Shown here piece by piece: positions 33,741 to 41,374 of a stretch of DNA of 41,374 nucleotides (position 1 is the stretch's first letter; each line of letters starts with the position of its first letter). The stretch is from Sporolactobacillus sp. THM7-7 (lineage in GTDB: Bacteria > Bacillota > Bacilli > Bacillales > Sporolactobacillaceae): the NCBI RefSeq assembly GCF_004153225.1, contig NZ_SEMB01000030.1, forward strand, positions 1-41,374, read 5' to 3'. A program made the position numbers and the translations under genes. The notes under the pieces are model-generated. The model was not told where the DNA came from and ran no database searches. It saw only the letters and a program-made list of their open reading frames with translations.

Positions 33741-34100
33741 TCACCCAAATAGCGGCGACAGCAATTGAATACAAACGGCAACAATACCAATTCCGATCGC
33801 CCAGCCGCCAAGGGTGCGCGCTCCCTGACGGAACGCGATATAACCGATAATGATACCGGCAATACCGAGAATGACGGGGAGAAAGAACAGCGCTATGATC
33901 GATATCACAAGCGCCAGCCAGCCGGCTCCTCTGCCGCCTTCAGCTTGGCGGTCCCCCCATCGAAAACCGGGACGACCTTCTCCTTCCCGTTTTCTTGCTT
34001 CCGGGTCGTACTGATCGGCCGAAAGCTCCTTCGCATATTCCTCATTATTGAAAGCGTTGCGCTTGTCATATAATGAGTCATCATGATCCTTGTCAGCCAT
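33741..34100 (-). CDS. yqfX: YqfX-like small membrane protein (DUF4190-type)
   Basis: 119 residues: an acidic, Asp/Glu/Arg-rich soluble start (about 1-55), then two membrane helices (WLALVISIIALFFLPVILGI and LGGWAIGIGIVAVCIQLL) joined by GYIAFRQGARTLG, a DUF4190-type pattern. It stands near ispG as in B. subtilis. ATG at 34100 follows GAGGGG; the upstream ATG at 34130 lacks a site. Function unknown. Confidence 0.8.
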   Translation of the reverse strand: MADKDHDDSLYDKRNAFNNEEYAKELSADQYDPEARKREGEGRPGFRWGDRQAEGGRGAGWLALVISIIALFFLPVILGIAGIIIGYIAFRQGARTLGGWAIGIGIVAVCIQLLSPLFG

Positions 34101-34182
34101 AGTGACCCCTCGCTTTCTTTTTAGGATCACTCATAGTGTGACTCAGTTCGCGGATTTTCACAGATGCAGATTATGGGAAGTG

Positions 34183-35199
34183 TCAATCGGATTTGGGAGC
34201 GTGTGATTCAGATACCGATGCAAAAGGAAGGAGAAAGCTTACCGTCGTTCCCTTTCCCGGCACGCTGCTGAGACAGAAGGTTCCGTGGTGTTCCGACACA
34301 ATTTTCTTGCACAGTGACAAACCGATGCCTGTCCCATTTTCTTTCGTCGTGAAAAAAGGCTTATCGAGCTGCCTGAGCATGTGGGCCTCGATCCCTGGGC
34401 CGTTGTCTGTCAGCGAGAAGCGATACCCCTTCTCTTCCACCATACCTCTGAAGAAGACTCTTTTCTCTTTCTGTCCCTCTGTAAAGGCTTCCAATGCGTT
34501 TCTCAGAAGATTAAGGATAACCTGCTTAATCATAGACAGGTCTACATTGCATGGCATTTCAGATAAAGCGACATCGTAATCGAAACTTACCTTTTTCAAG
34601 ATACATTCAGATGAGACAAAAGAAATCAATGAGGCGCACACCCGATCCGGAAGCATCTTTTCCATCTTGATTTTTTTCTTGGACAGCGAAAGAAAATTCT
34701 CCAGAATAGCATGCATGCGATCAATTTCAGAGAGTATCGTTCTCTGATATTTATCGAATTCCTGCGTATAGCCGGATAATTGGACAAAACCTTTAATTAC
34801 TGCCAGCGGGTTTCTCAGCTCATGAGCGAATTCTGCGGCTAATCGTGCGATTACGGCTGTGTGATAACCGGTCAAGTATATTTTCTCATTTTTACTTCGT
34901 CCATTGTATAGAGTGCCTACCCCATTATCATGTATTTGATCATTTAGAAGTACGGTGACCACGTCGTCACTTTCGGTTACCGCTTTTAAATAACGCTTCA
35001 CTTCGAGTGCAGAACTTTTTGGAAAAAAATCAAAAAAAGAATCCCCGTAGCGATCAACCATAACCTTCCCATTTCTATTGCAGTCTAAAATGCGACCTTC
35101 AGGTGTCAGACAAAAGCGCATTTCCATTGAGAGTTGATTCTCAAAAAGGTCCTTCTCGGAAACGGTTAGAAATGATTTATGGTATATAATGGTTATCAC
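34183..35199 (-). CDS. Soluble sensor histidine kinase (sporulation-kinase type)
   Basis: Up to 338 residues with no membrane helix. A PAS-like domain (about 25-95) is followed by the HisKA segment AAEFAHELRNPLAVIKGF (phospho-acceptor His126) and a HATPase domain with N-box NLLRNALEAF, DNGPGIE and GTGIGLSL. The 'HELRNPL...GFVQL' pattern is that of the KinA-E kinases that feed Spo0A. No response regulator gene is adjacent, as for those orphan kinases. Start uncertain: the GTG at 35199 overlaps the GAGGA site; an in-frame ATT at 35190 is 8 bases after GAGGAG. A TATAAT-like box stands at 35295-35300 on this strand, and TTTTGTCGTATGA at about 35371 is two bases off a Spo0A box. Confidence 0.85.
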   Translation of the reverse strand: MITIIYHKSFLTVSEKDLFENQLSMEMRFCLTPEGRILDCNRNGKVMVDRYGDSFFDFFPKSSALEVKRYLKAVTESDDVVTVLLNDQIHDNGVGTLYNGRSKNEKIYLTGYHTAVIARLAAEFAHELRNPLAVIKGFVQLSGYTQEFDKYQRTILSEIDRMHAILENFLSLSKKKIKMEKMLPDRVCASLISFVSSECILKKVSFDYDVALSEMPCNVDLSMIKQVILNLLRNALEAFTEGQKEKRVFFRGMVEEKGYRFSLTDNGPGIEAHMLRQLDKPFFTTKENGTGIGLSLCKKIVSEHHGTFCLSSVPGKGTTVSFLLPFASVSESHAPKSD

Positions 35200-35574
35200 T
35201 CCTCTACATGTTTGACCGTTGCTTTCACATCCAGTTCTCCTCTGATTTATTCTTTACCCGCTTTTTGCTCCATTCATACATGGTATTTGCACTCATTATA
35301 CATAATTTAAGAAAAATGATACAGCTATAGTGGTAAATACTGTTAGACAAGTTCCGACTTTTTTGACGATTTTTGTCGTATGATTCCAGTAAACGGACGC
35401 TTCATTCGGGAAAATCCAACAATTTTTCTCATTATCTTCTCTTGATTCGCCGTATCCTTTTGCCGATTGCCTCATAGGTTATTTAGAGAGCACTGTAAAA
35501 TATGACGCGGAAAACATGTTCCGATGTAACGGCGGCCGGAGATTCGATGATACCGATGATGGGAGTGGAAAAAC
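35200..35574. other. Intergenic region between divergent kinase and yqfT
   Basis: 375 bases with promoters for both directions presumed: TATAAT (minus, 35295-35300) for the kinase, TAAAAT near 35497 for yqfT. No gene recognised. Confidence 0.4.
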
Positions 35575-35841
35575 ATGCATCCAGTGATTCAGCAGATGGT
35601 GAATCAGCGGATTAATCAAGTGACGGCAGATGAGTTGTATCAGTACGCGGTAAAGTACGGCATATCAATAACGAAAAGCCAGGCGGTCCGGATTTCATCC
35701 CGTGTCCGGGGGAAAAATATCGATTTGTTCAGTACATCAGGAAAAGCGGCACTGCAGCGAATTCTTTCCGAAGAAATGAGCCCCGGCCAGGCAGCGGAAC
35801 TGAAAAAACGCTTCGAGGAACTGGTTGATAAGTACTCATGA
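35575..35841 (+). CDS. yqfT: YqfT family protein (DUF2624)
   Basis: 88 residues, all helical in look, with MVNQRINQVTADELYQYA and the later LFSTSGKAALQRIL that match the DUF2624/YqfT family. It keeps the place next to nfo known from B. subtilis. The role is unknown. ATG start with GGAG 9 bases upstream; a terminator follows shortly. Confidence 0.82.
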   Translation: MHPVIQQMVNQRINQVTADELYQYAVKYGISITKSQAVRISSRVRGKNIDLFSTSGKAALQRILSEEMSPGQAAELKKRFEELVDKYS

Positions 35842-35867
35842 TGTTCTTGATCTTAGCTATAAAGAAA

Positions 35868-35911
35868 AAAAAACGGAGCCAGGAATCTTTTACGATCCTT
35901 GCTCCGTTTTT
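35868..35911. terminator. Bidirectional terminator between yqfT and nfo
   Basis: AAAAACGGAGC pairs with GCTCCGTTTTT, with an inner GGAT/ATCC helix; flanked by A- and T-tracts. Confidence 0.8.
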
Positions 35912-35921
35912 ACATGGGGTA

Positions 35922-36815
35922 TTACTGAGCCAGAATTTCTTCAATAAGACGTTCATTAAACTTTTGGTCGCGCAGCATCGCGATTTCATATTTATATGGT
36001 GGTTTTTTATTTTTCTTGTCTTTTCCGACATACGGTGTCTCAAGAATTTTCGGCAGAGATTCAAGCTGCGGGTGATGCACCACATAATTCAGTGCTTCAA
36101 ATCCTATATGCCCGTATCCGATGTTCTCATGGCGGTCTTTGCGTGCGCCTTGCGGATTTTTACTATCGTTGACATGAACGACCTTGATCCGATCGATACC
36201 GATAATCTTATCAAAAGTGTCGAGCACGCCGTCAAAGTCGTGAGTAATGTCGTAGCCGGCATCGCTGGTGTGACATGTATCGAAACAAACGGACAGTTTC
36301 TCATTCAAGTCGACGCCGTCAATAATTTTTGCCAGCTGTTCAAACTGAAAGCCGCACTCGCTTCCCTTCCCGGCCATTGTTTCCAACGCGATCTGCACAC
36401 TGTCTTTTTTATCCAGTACTTCATTAAGTCCTTCGATAATCCGGGCGATTCCGGCATCGACACCCGCTCCGACATGCGAACCGGGATGAAGCACGATTTG
36501 CCTCGCCCCGATCGCTTCAGAACGATCAATTTCCTGTCTCAGAAAAGAGACGCCAAGGGCGAATGTTTCCGGTTTCACCGTGTTCGCAATATTAATGATA
36601 TACGGCGCGTGAACGACGACTTCCTCAATATGGTGAGCTTTCATATGCTCACGGCCTGCTTCGATATTGAGCTTTTCGATCGGTTTTCTCCGCGTATTTT
36701 GCGGGGCGCCGGTATAAATCATCATCACTGTCTCGTTGAAAGAAGCGGCTTCTTCACTGGCGCCAAGCAGCATTTTCTTGCCTGACATGTGGACGTGAGA
36801 ACCTATTTTCAGCAA
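35922..36815 (-). CDS. nfo: Endonuclease IV (AP endonuclease)
   Basis: 297 residues; cuts DNA at abasic sites in base-excision repair, important in spore germination in Bacillus (YqfS). TIM barrel with three zinc ions: the ligands lie in [41 protein letters not shown] and [12 protein letters not shown] start with GAGGGG 8 bases upstream. The DEAD-box helicase gene (cshB/yqfR) that separates nfo from yqfQ in B. subtilis is missing here. Confidence 0.95.
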   Translation of the reverse strand: MLKIGSHVHMSGKKMLLGASEEAASFNETVMMIYTGAPQNTRRKPIEKLNIEAGREHMKAHHIEEVVVHAPYIINIANTVKPETFALGVSFLRQEIDRSEAIGARQIVLHPGSHVGAGVDAGIARIIEGLNEVLDKKDSVQIALETMAGKGSECGFQFEQLAKIIDGVDLNEKLSVCFDTCHTSDAGYDITHDFDGVLDTFDKIIGIDRIKVVHVNDSKNPQGARKDRHENIGYGHIGFEALNYVVHHPQLESLPKILETPYVGKDKKNKKPPYKYEIAMLRDQKFNERLIEEILAQ

Positions 36816-36960
36816 AAGGACATCCCCTCTCTTCCCAAATCATATTTTATCATAATTGTTTCTTTTTGCGGGAAATGCTTCTCGGATGCCCATTCACGGC
36901 TCCCTTCGTTTGACATACACTAATTATCAGCGAATAACGCGATGAAAGGGGTGAAAACAG

Positions 36961-37503
36961 ATGCTGCCTTTATTTCGCCAAGGCGCGCCGCCCGGTTCGC
37001 CGCCTCCTCCACCTGCCTTCCCGCGGGCACAGCCCCCGGGGTTCCCGTCCTTTTTTCCGCGGATGGTTCCGGGACCTCCTCCCGTCCCTCAGGCTTCATC
37101 GACTGGAGGCATATCCCAGATACTCTCCTCGCTCATGTCGGCCGGCGGCGGTCAGGGCGGAGGAACGAACGTGATCGGTATGCTGATGAACGCTCAGAAA
37201 GCAATCAAGACCGCGCAAACGGTACTGCCTATGATTCAGCAATTCGGTCCCTTGATTAAAAATGCGCCGGCCATTCTCAGCGTATTAAAAAGCATGCAGA
37301 ACACCGACGAGGCGTCATCGGACCAACAAGATTCGGAAGAGGCGTCGAAAGAAAAGTCGAAAACAGAGGAAAAAAAAAGCAAAACCGACAAGGACGAAAA
37401 GAAAAAAGCATCCGAATCACCCAAAAAAAAGACGAGAAAAAAGATATCTTGGGATACCGAAGAATGGGAAACTAGGCCTTCGGTCCCTCGTTTATATATT
37501 TAG
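36961..37503 (+). CDS. yqfQ: YqfQ/VrrA family protein
   Basis: 180 residues in three parts: a Pro-rich start with runs such as PPPPPAF, a middle helical part with GGGQGGGTNVIGML and LPMIQQFGPLIKNAPAIL, and a long Lys/Glu/Ser-rich, highly charged tail. This layout matches YqfQ of B. subtilis and VrrA of B. anthracis, known for variable repeats. Linked with spore proteins in Bacillus; molecular role unknown. ATG start with AAAGGGGTG upstream. Confidence 0.8.
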   Translation: MLPLFRQGAPPGSPPPPPAFPRAQPPGFPSFFPRMVPGPPPVPQASSTGGISQILSSLMSAGGGQGGGTNVIGMLMNAQKAIKTAQTVLPMIQQFGPLIKNAPAILSVLKSMQNTDEASSDQQDSEEASKEKSKTEEKKSKTDKDEKKKASESPKKKTRKKISWDTEEWETRPSVPRLYI

Positions 37504-37713
37504 GCAGGACGGATAAAACCCTGATGTCCTAAAAAAGATCATTCGACTTATTCGGCAGCTTCGTGATCACATTCACCAAGTCTGAGCCTGTTTCGCCAGC
37601 ACCTGCCGCTTATTCGCCTGTTTAATCCCATTATTCGGCAGTCTTGTCTTCCCATATAGACAGCTTCGCTCCCGTTTTGGGAAAACATTGAAAATGACCT
37701 GCCTTTCTTAACA

Positions 37714-37742
37714 TTGTACCGCCGGAAGTTCTCCTTTATAAT
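37714..37742 (+). promoter_or_regulatory. Sigma-A promoter of ispH
   Basis: TTGTAC and TATAAT exactly 17 bases apart, about 55 bases before the start codon. Confidence 0.65.
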
Positions 37743-37797
37743 GAATAGTGGAGAAAAAGGAGCGGTTTTTTCGGCTCCAGATTGGGGAGATCGACGG

Positions 37798-38793
37798 ATG
37801 AAAGTGACCAAAGTCTCGCCGCGCGGTTATTGTTACGGCGTCGTCGACGCACTCGTGATTGCCAGAAAAGCGGCCATGAACAAGGACTTGCCCCGGCCGA
37901 TTTATATATTGGGCATGATTGTCCACAATCATCATGTAACGGAAGCCTTCAAAAATGAGGGCGTGATTACACTCGACATGAGAGGAAAAAAACGGATCGA
38001 TTTATTGAAAGAGATCGATCACGGTACCGTTATTTTTACCGCTCACGGCGTCTCACCGGAAGTGCGGATACTGGCTGAGCAAAAAGGATTGACGACGATC
38101 GACGCTACTTGCCCGGATGTCACGAAAACGCACGACCTGATTGAAGCGAAGCGAAAAGAAGGCTACCATGTGATCTACATCGGCAAAAAAGGGCATCCTG
38201 AACCGGAGGGAGCCATTGGCGTTGCCCCGGATATCGTTCACCTTGTTGAGACCGTTGAGGACGTCAATCGTCTGAATTTGAAAGCCGACAAAATTGTGAT
38301 TACGAATCAGACGACAATGAGTCAGTGGGACGTTCGGGAAATCATGAACCATATTAAAGAAAAATATCCGAACGCTGAGACATACAACGAAATCTGTCTG
38401 GCAACTCAGACACGCCAGGAAGCTGTAGCCGCTCAGGCGAAAGACGCGGACCTGTTGATTGTGGTTGGGGATCCGCGCAGCAACAATTCCAACAGGCTGG
38501 CGCAGGTTTCTAAAGAAATCGCCGGTACGCCGGCCCATCGGATTGCGGACTTATCCGAGCTTCGGCTCGAATGGCTGCGTGGAGTCAAAAAGGTGGCCGT
38601 CACTGCGGGCGCATCCACACCTACCCAGCTGACTAAGGAAGTGATCCTGTTTCTTGACCAGTATGATCCTGAAAATCCGGAAACCTGGTCAACCGAAAGC
38701 AAAGCGGCGAAAAATCAAAACATCCTGCCCAAAGTCAGGGTCGATCACTCCTCTCGAAGGAGAAAAGCTAAAGAAACGAATGAATGTTCTTAA
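37798..38793 (+). CDS. ispH: 4-hydroxy-3-methylbut-2-enyl diphosphate reductase
   Basis: 331 residues; last enzyme of the MEP pathway, giving IPP and DMAPP with a 4Fe-4S cluster. The ligands are Cys12 (GYCYGV), Cys105 (ATCPDV) and Cys200 (EICLATQ); His43 and His83 bind the diphosphate. The ATG at 37798 (GGGGAGAT upstream) is used; the frame is open 28 codons further but that part overlaps the promoter. The C-terminal 45 residues are charged and longer than in E. coli, as in other Bacilli. Confidence 0.95.
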   Translation: MKVTKVSPRGYCYGVVDALVIARKAAMNKDLPRPIYILGMIVHNHHVTEAFKNEGVITLDMRGKKRIDLLKEIDHGTVIFTAHGVSPEVRILAEQKGLTTIDATCPDVTKTHDLIEAKRKEGYHVIYIGKKGHPEPEGAIGVAPDIVHLVETVEDVNRLNLKADKIVITNQTTMSQWDVREIMNHIKEKYPNAETYNEICLATQTRQEAVAAQAKDADLLIVVGDPRSNNSNRLAQVSKEIAGTPAHRIADLSELRLEWLRGVKKVAVTAGASTPTQLTKEVILFLDQYDPENPETWSTESKAAKNQNILPKVRVDHSSRRRKAKETNECS

Positions 38794-38797
38794 AAAG

Positions 38798-38841
38798 AAA
38801 AGCCGTGAAGTTGTCAGATAATGACAGCTTCACGGCTTTTT
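38798..38841. terminator. Bidirectional terminator between ispH and yqfO
   Basis: AAAGCCGTGAAG-TTGTCA pairs with TGACAG-CTTCACGGCTTT; A- and T-tracts on each side. Confidence 0.8.
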
Positions 38842-38856
38842 ATGCCATGATCATGA

Positions 38857-39981
38857 TTAAATAAATTGGAACGGATTGGTTACCGATTCAGAGACAACGA
38901 CTTCTGTGTCGCAGCCTTCCTCTTGAATGACTTTTTGCAGGTAATGCTGAACCCCTTTTTTCATAATGGATTCGATATGGTGTCCGGCATCAATCACTTT
39001 CAGCCCGGCGAGGAGCGCATCATGTGCCGTGTGATAGTAAATATCTCCTGTAATCAGTACGTCCGCTCCGCGAAACTTGGCATAGGGGATCAGGCTGTTG
39101 CCGTCCCCGCCCGAAACCGCCACCGTTCGGACTTTTTCGTTCAAGGGGCCGATCGCTCGGAGGCCGTCAAGCCCAAGCCGCCGTTTCACTTCCCGGCAGT
39201 ACTCCCCAAAAGCAATCGGTTCTTTTAACGTGCCGATTCTTCCGAGTCCAATGGTCTTTCCCTCGTTTTTCAGCGGATAGATATCGTAGGCCACCTCCTC
39301 ATAAGGATGTGCCTTGAGCATCCGAGAGACAACCGATCGAAGAAGAGATCCGGGAACAATCGTTTCAATTTTTCCTTCGGAGACTGTCTCCAGCTTGCCG
39401 ATTTTTCCAAGATAGGGAGTCGCGCCTGCTTCCGGGAGAAACGCCCCCTCGCCGCCGGACGTAAATGTGCAGTGACTGTAGCGTCCGATTGCCCCGGCGC
39501 CGGCTTCGCCGATTACTTCCCTTATTTTGTCAATATGCGAATCTGGTACGTAGACCGCGATTTTATAAAGCGGTTCATGGCCGGTCGGCTTCAGGATTTC
39601 CGGATCATTCAGCGACAGCCGCTCAGCCAACATATCATTGACGCCGCCCTCCGCTATATCGAGATTCGTGTGTGCGGCATAAACCGCCACATCGTGTTTC
39701 ACACACTTGGTAACGATTTTGCCTTGTCCTTCATCGGCGAGAACCTTCTTCAAGGGATGAAAGATGACGGGGTGATGCGCGATAATAAGATCCACTTGTC
39801 TTTCAGCGGCTTCGTCGGCCACGTTTTCGAGCACATCGAGAGCAACCATCACCCTTTTTACTTTTTTACTAAGCGTCCCGATTAACAGTCCGACTCTGTC
39901 ATTTTCGAAGGCGAGCGATTTTGGCGCCCATTCTTCAAATCGCTGAATGAGGCGCTGAGCAGATATCCATGTCTTCATCAT
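38857..39981 (-). CDS. yqfO: NIF3-like dinuclear metal-centre protein YqfO
   Basis: 374 residues in the Nif3/YbgI family (GTP cyclohydrolase I type 2-like). Two NIF3 halves (metal ligands in IIAHHPVIF, AAHTNLDIAEGG, ITGDIYYHTAHDA and DAGHHIE) are separated by a PII/CutA-like insert at about 135-235, the form found in Bacillus YqfO. It forms hexamers; the reaction is not established. The first of two adjacent ATGs is used. It is 79 bases after trmK, same strand and same pairing as in B. subtilis. Confidence 0.92.
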   Translation of the reverse strand: MMKTWISAQRLIQRFEEWAPKSLAFENDRVGLLIGTLSKKVKRVMVALDVLENVADEAAERQVDLIIAHHPVIFHPLKKVLADEGQGKIVTKCVKHDVAVYAAHTNLDIAEGGVNDMLAERLSLNDPEILKPTGHEPLYKIAVYVPDSHIDKIREVIGEAGAGAIGRYSHCTFTSGGEGAFLPEAGATPYLGKIGKLETVSEGKIETIVPGSLLRSVVSRMLKAHPYEEVAYDIYPLKNEGKTIGLGRIGTLKEPIAFGEYCREVKRRLGLDGLRAIGPLNEKVRTVAVSGGDGNSLIPYAKFRGADVLITGDIYYHTAHDALLAGLKVIDAGHHIESIMKKGVQHYLQKVIQEEGCDTEVVVSESVTNPFQFI

Positions 39982-40060
39982 GTACCCTTCTTTTTATACC
40001 TTAAAAAACATAAAGTTTCTAGCGGATTTAAGTATAAGAAAAACTAGGGCTCAGCCGGCG

Positions 40061-40786
40061 TCAAGGCTTGCCTTCGCCAAATTTTTCTTTAAGCTGCGAC
40101 CAGATCATTGCCAGCTCCAGCCGGCATTCTTTTATCTTTTTTTTAACAGCTTCCGTCTTTTGTGCCGATTTCAAAGCGTGAAGCACTTCTTCCAGCTTTG
40201 CCGCACGGAATAGCCATTTTTTCCGGAAAACCGGTGACTTTCGCTGCATTAAAATCGGACCCATGAGCAGCTGCTCTTCCGTCAGGATCAGGGATCCGGA
40301 CAAATGCTTTTCTGCTTTGATGACTTCATAAAAATGTCCGCCTTCCTCAACGATTGCCTCATCTGAAATCCGCCAGCTATGTGACGAAAGCCAAAGGCGG
40401 CACTCCGGTTCGCGAATATTCGGCTGAAGGATCAGGACCGTCCGATCCGTCAGCTTGGACAGTCCTCGTCCGAGAATCTCCGTGATTAACTCCCCGCCCA
40501 TCCCGGCAATCACCACCGTCCCGACCTCGCCGCGCTTCATGATGTCGAGGCCGTCGCCCAGACGGACGGAAACCTGATTCGTTAACCCGAGAGCCCGCAC
40601 ATTGACGAGTGCCTTCTGAAAGGGTCCCTCTCTCACTTCCCCGGCGATGGACCGCCTGACGATTCCTTCCTGAACAGCGCGGCACGGAAGATAGGCGTGA
40701 TCCGATCCGATATCGGCCAGATCGGCGTTTTCCGGAATGAAAGAAAGGACGGCCTTCAGTCTTTTGGAAAGATGTACGGTTAACAT
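40061..40786 (-). CDS. trmK: tRNA (adenine-22-N1)-methyltransferase TrmK
   Basis: 241 residues; methylates A22 of some tRNAs using S-adenosylmethionine. N-terminal Rossmann part with ADIGSDHAYLP (motif I), GEVREGPFQKA and the NPPY-like site replaced by IAGMGGELI, typical of TrmK (YqfN); the C-terminal coiled-coil region is Lys/Glu-rich. In Bacillus trmK follows sigA and cccA. ATG start with AAAGGCTGTG upstream. Confidence 0.93.
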   Translation of the reverse strand: MLTVHLSKRLKAVLSFIPENADLADIGSDHAYLPCRAVQEGIVRRSIAGEVREGPFQKALVNVRALGLTNQVSVRLGDGLDIMKRGEVGTVVIAGMGGELITEILGRGLSKLTDRTVLILQPNIREPECRLWLSSHSWRISDEAIVEEGGHFYEVIKAEKHLSGSLILTEEQLLMGPILMQRKSPVFRKKWLFRAAKLEEVLHALKSAQKTEAVKKKIKECRLELAMIWSQLKEKFGEGKP

Positions 40787-40806
40787 GAGTCACAGCCTTT
40801 TTCAAA

Positions 40807-40844
40807 GAACTTTTTACTCCACAGAGAACTTTTTACTCCACAGA
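40807..40844. repeat. Perfect 19-bp tandem duplication
   Basis: GAACTTTTTACTCCACAGA occurs twice without a gap, 20-58 bases before the trmK start, on the promoter side. It looks like a recent slippage event. Confidence 0.85.
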
Positions 40845-41142
40845 CTCTGTTCGAAAAGGAGAGCAAAAAGGCCGAGACGGTCGTGGAAGCGTCGCTTTGG
40901 CTACCTGCGACCTGCGCTTCAATCAGGCTGCGCAAGGATTGCCAAAGGCACACAGGCGTTGAGATCGAACAGCCACTTTTCCCGAACTTTTCGAACGTCT
41001 TCTTATAAAGCAAGCTTAACATAACTTGCCAGCCCCCCTCAACTTTAATAATTGAATCCGTTTTCATTTTGATATAAAATAAGGTTAGCGGCTTCCTGTA
41101 CAAATATCGGTCCCGAGTGATCTTCCCGGGATGAAGTAAAAC
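40845..41142. other. Intergenic, no recognised gene
   Basis: GC-richer block (40850-40990) with inverted CTTTGGC/GCCAAAG pairs. A 107-codon minus frame (40780-41103) passes through it and through the tandem repeat, without a ribosome site or family likeness; not called. In B. subtilis cccA lies here. Confidence 0.4.
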
Positions 41143-41183
41143 CTGCTAAAGCTAAGTCTTTAATCCCGGCTTGACTTTAGCAG
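41143..41183 (-). terminator. Terminator-like hairpin with alternative pairing
   Basis: CTGCTAAAG (41143-41151) pairs with CTTTAGCAG (41175-41183); on the minus strand GTTTTACTT follows. AAGTC and GACTT inside offer a competing helix. Confidence 0.45.
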
Positions 41184-41271
41184 CCCGTATCCTTCATTCC
41201 ACCAGGGTTTTCTTAACATGATCAAAAAATTTATGTCACTTTATCTGAGTAGGAGTAAAATATTTGTAGGC

Positions 41272-41327
41272 AGAAAAATAGCCTTGATTACCAGTTAATG
41301 GCAATCGCCGTTAACTGGTAATCAAGG
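41272..41327 (-). terminator. Long perfect hairpin at the right edge
   Basis: CCTTGATTACCAGTTAA (41282-41298) and its exact inverse (41311-41327) form 17 bp, extended by one G-T and two G-C pairs to 20 bp with a six-base loop. On the minus strand it is followed by CTATTTTTC, so it could end a minus-strand gene beyond the window. A stem this long could instead be an insertion-sequence or RNA feature. Confidence 0.5.
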
Positions 41328-41374
41328 ACACCAAGCGGTAGCGCGGTAAGGTCTAGAAAAGATAGCTATGGAAA

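Noticed and set aside
35838-36785. 315-codon plus-strand frame over nfo
   Set aside because: Antisense to a complete endonuclease IV gene and begins inside a terminator.
40780-41103. 107-codon minus-strand frame upstream of trmK
   Set aside because: Runs through a tandem duplication and the trmK leader, with no ribosome site or family likeness.
41100-41374. T-box or other known riboswitch at the right edge
   Set aside because: No T-box sequence or known aptamer core was found; the hairpins read as terminators on the minus strand.
1-41374. CRISPR array, prophage or defence island
   Set aside because: No regularly spaced repeats, no phage structural or integrase genes and no recognisable defence genes were seen on either strand.

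Overview
The window comes from a low-to-moderate GC, spore-forming Firmicute of class Bacilli. The gene order follows, with gaps, the Bacillus subtilis stretch that runs from the comG competence operon towards sigA: comG, yqzE, yqgX, glcK, yqgN, rpmG, pbpA, yqfZ, ispG, yqfX, yqfT, nfo, yqfQ, ispH, yqfO, trmK. Several genes normally found there (sodA, zur, the cshB helicase, the rhomboid yqgP, cytochrome c cccA) are absent at their expected places. Together with the spore and lipid genes this suggests a fermentative spore former such as a Sporolactobacillaceae member. The genus is an inference; no 16S gene or unique marker is present.

Layout. 1-127: right end of an IS66-like insertion sequence. 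363-5617: CorA magnesium transporter, a membrane-anchored L,D-transpeptidase that appears to start at AUU, an aldo/keto reductase, and a GPH-type sugar symporter with two identical LacI/CcpA-type operators upstream. 6245-8897: late comG genes (comGC to comGG) run into aroK and yqzE; comGA and comGB are missing from the front. 8945-13148: minus-strand housekeeping genes (methyltransferase, yqgX, glcK, small membrane protein, 5-formyl-THF cyclo-ligase, rpmG). 13373-16300: two small membrane-anchored proteins facing a class B penicillin-binding protein. 17094-20041: glutaredoxin-like protein, a second aldo/keto reductase, and dps with PerR-type boxes.

20422-29473 is an inserted sugar-polymer region: a GT28/MurG-like glycosyltransferase (minus), a frameshifted sugar isomerase pseudogene, three overlapping glycosyltransferases (the last closely resembling spore coat CotSA), a GalU/YtdA-type uridylyltransferase, a YtcA-type UDP-sugar dehydrogenase and a YtcB-type epimerase. 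In B. subtilis the ytdA-ytcA-ytcB and cotSA genes act in spore coat or spore surface polysaccharide, so this block most likely makes a spore surface glycan. Two copies of the same structured RNA, with compensatory base changes, precede its two plus-strand transcription units; they look like the EAR (epsC RNA) antitermination element.

29815-30236: five minus-strand tRNA genes (Asn, Met, His, Ile-CAU, Ser in order of transcription) with a strong promoter and a terminator. 30418-40786: NfeD protein, YqfZ, IspG, nitroreductase, YqfX, a soluble sporulation-type histidine kinase, YqfT, endonuclease IV, YqfQ, IspH, YqfO and TrmK. 40787-41374 has no recognisable gene; it holds a tandem duplication and two strong hairpins. 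I saw no CRISPR array, prophage or recognisable defence system. The least-explained items are the paired RNA elements, the headless comG operon, the AUU start, and the hairpins at the right edge.
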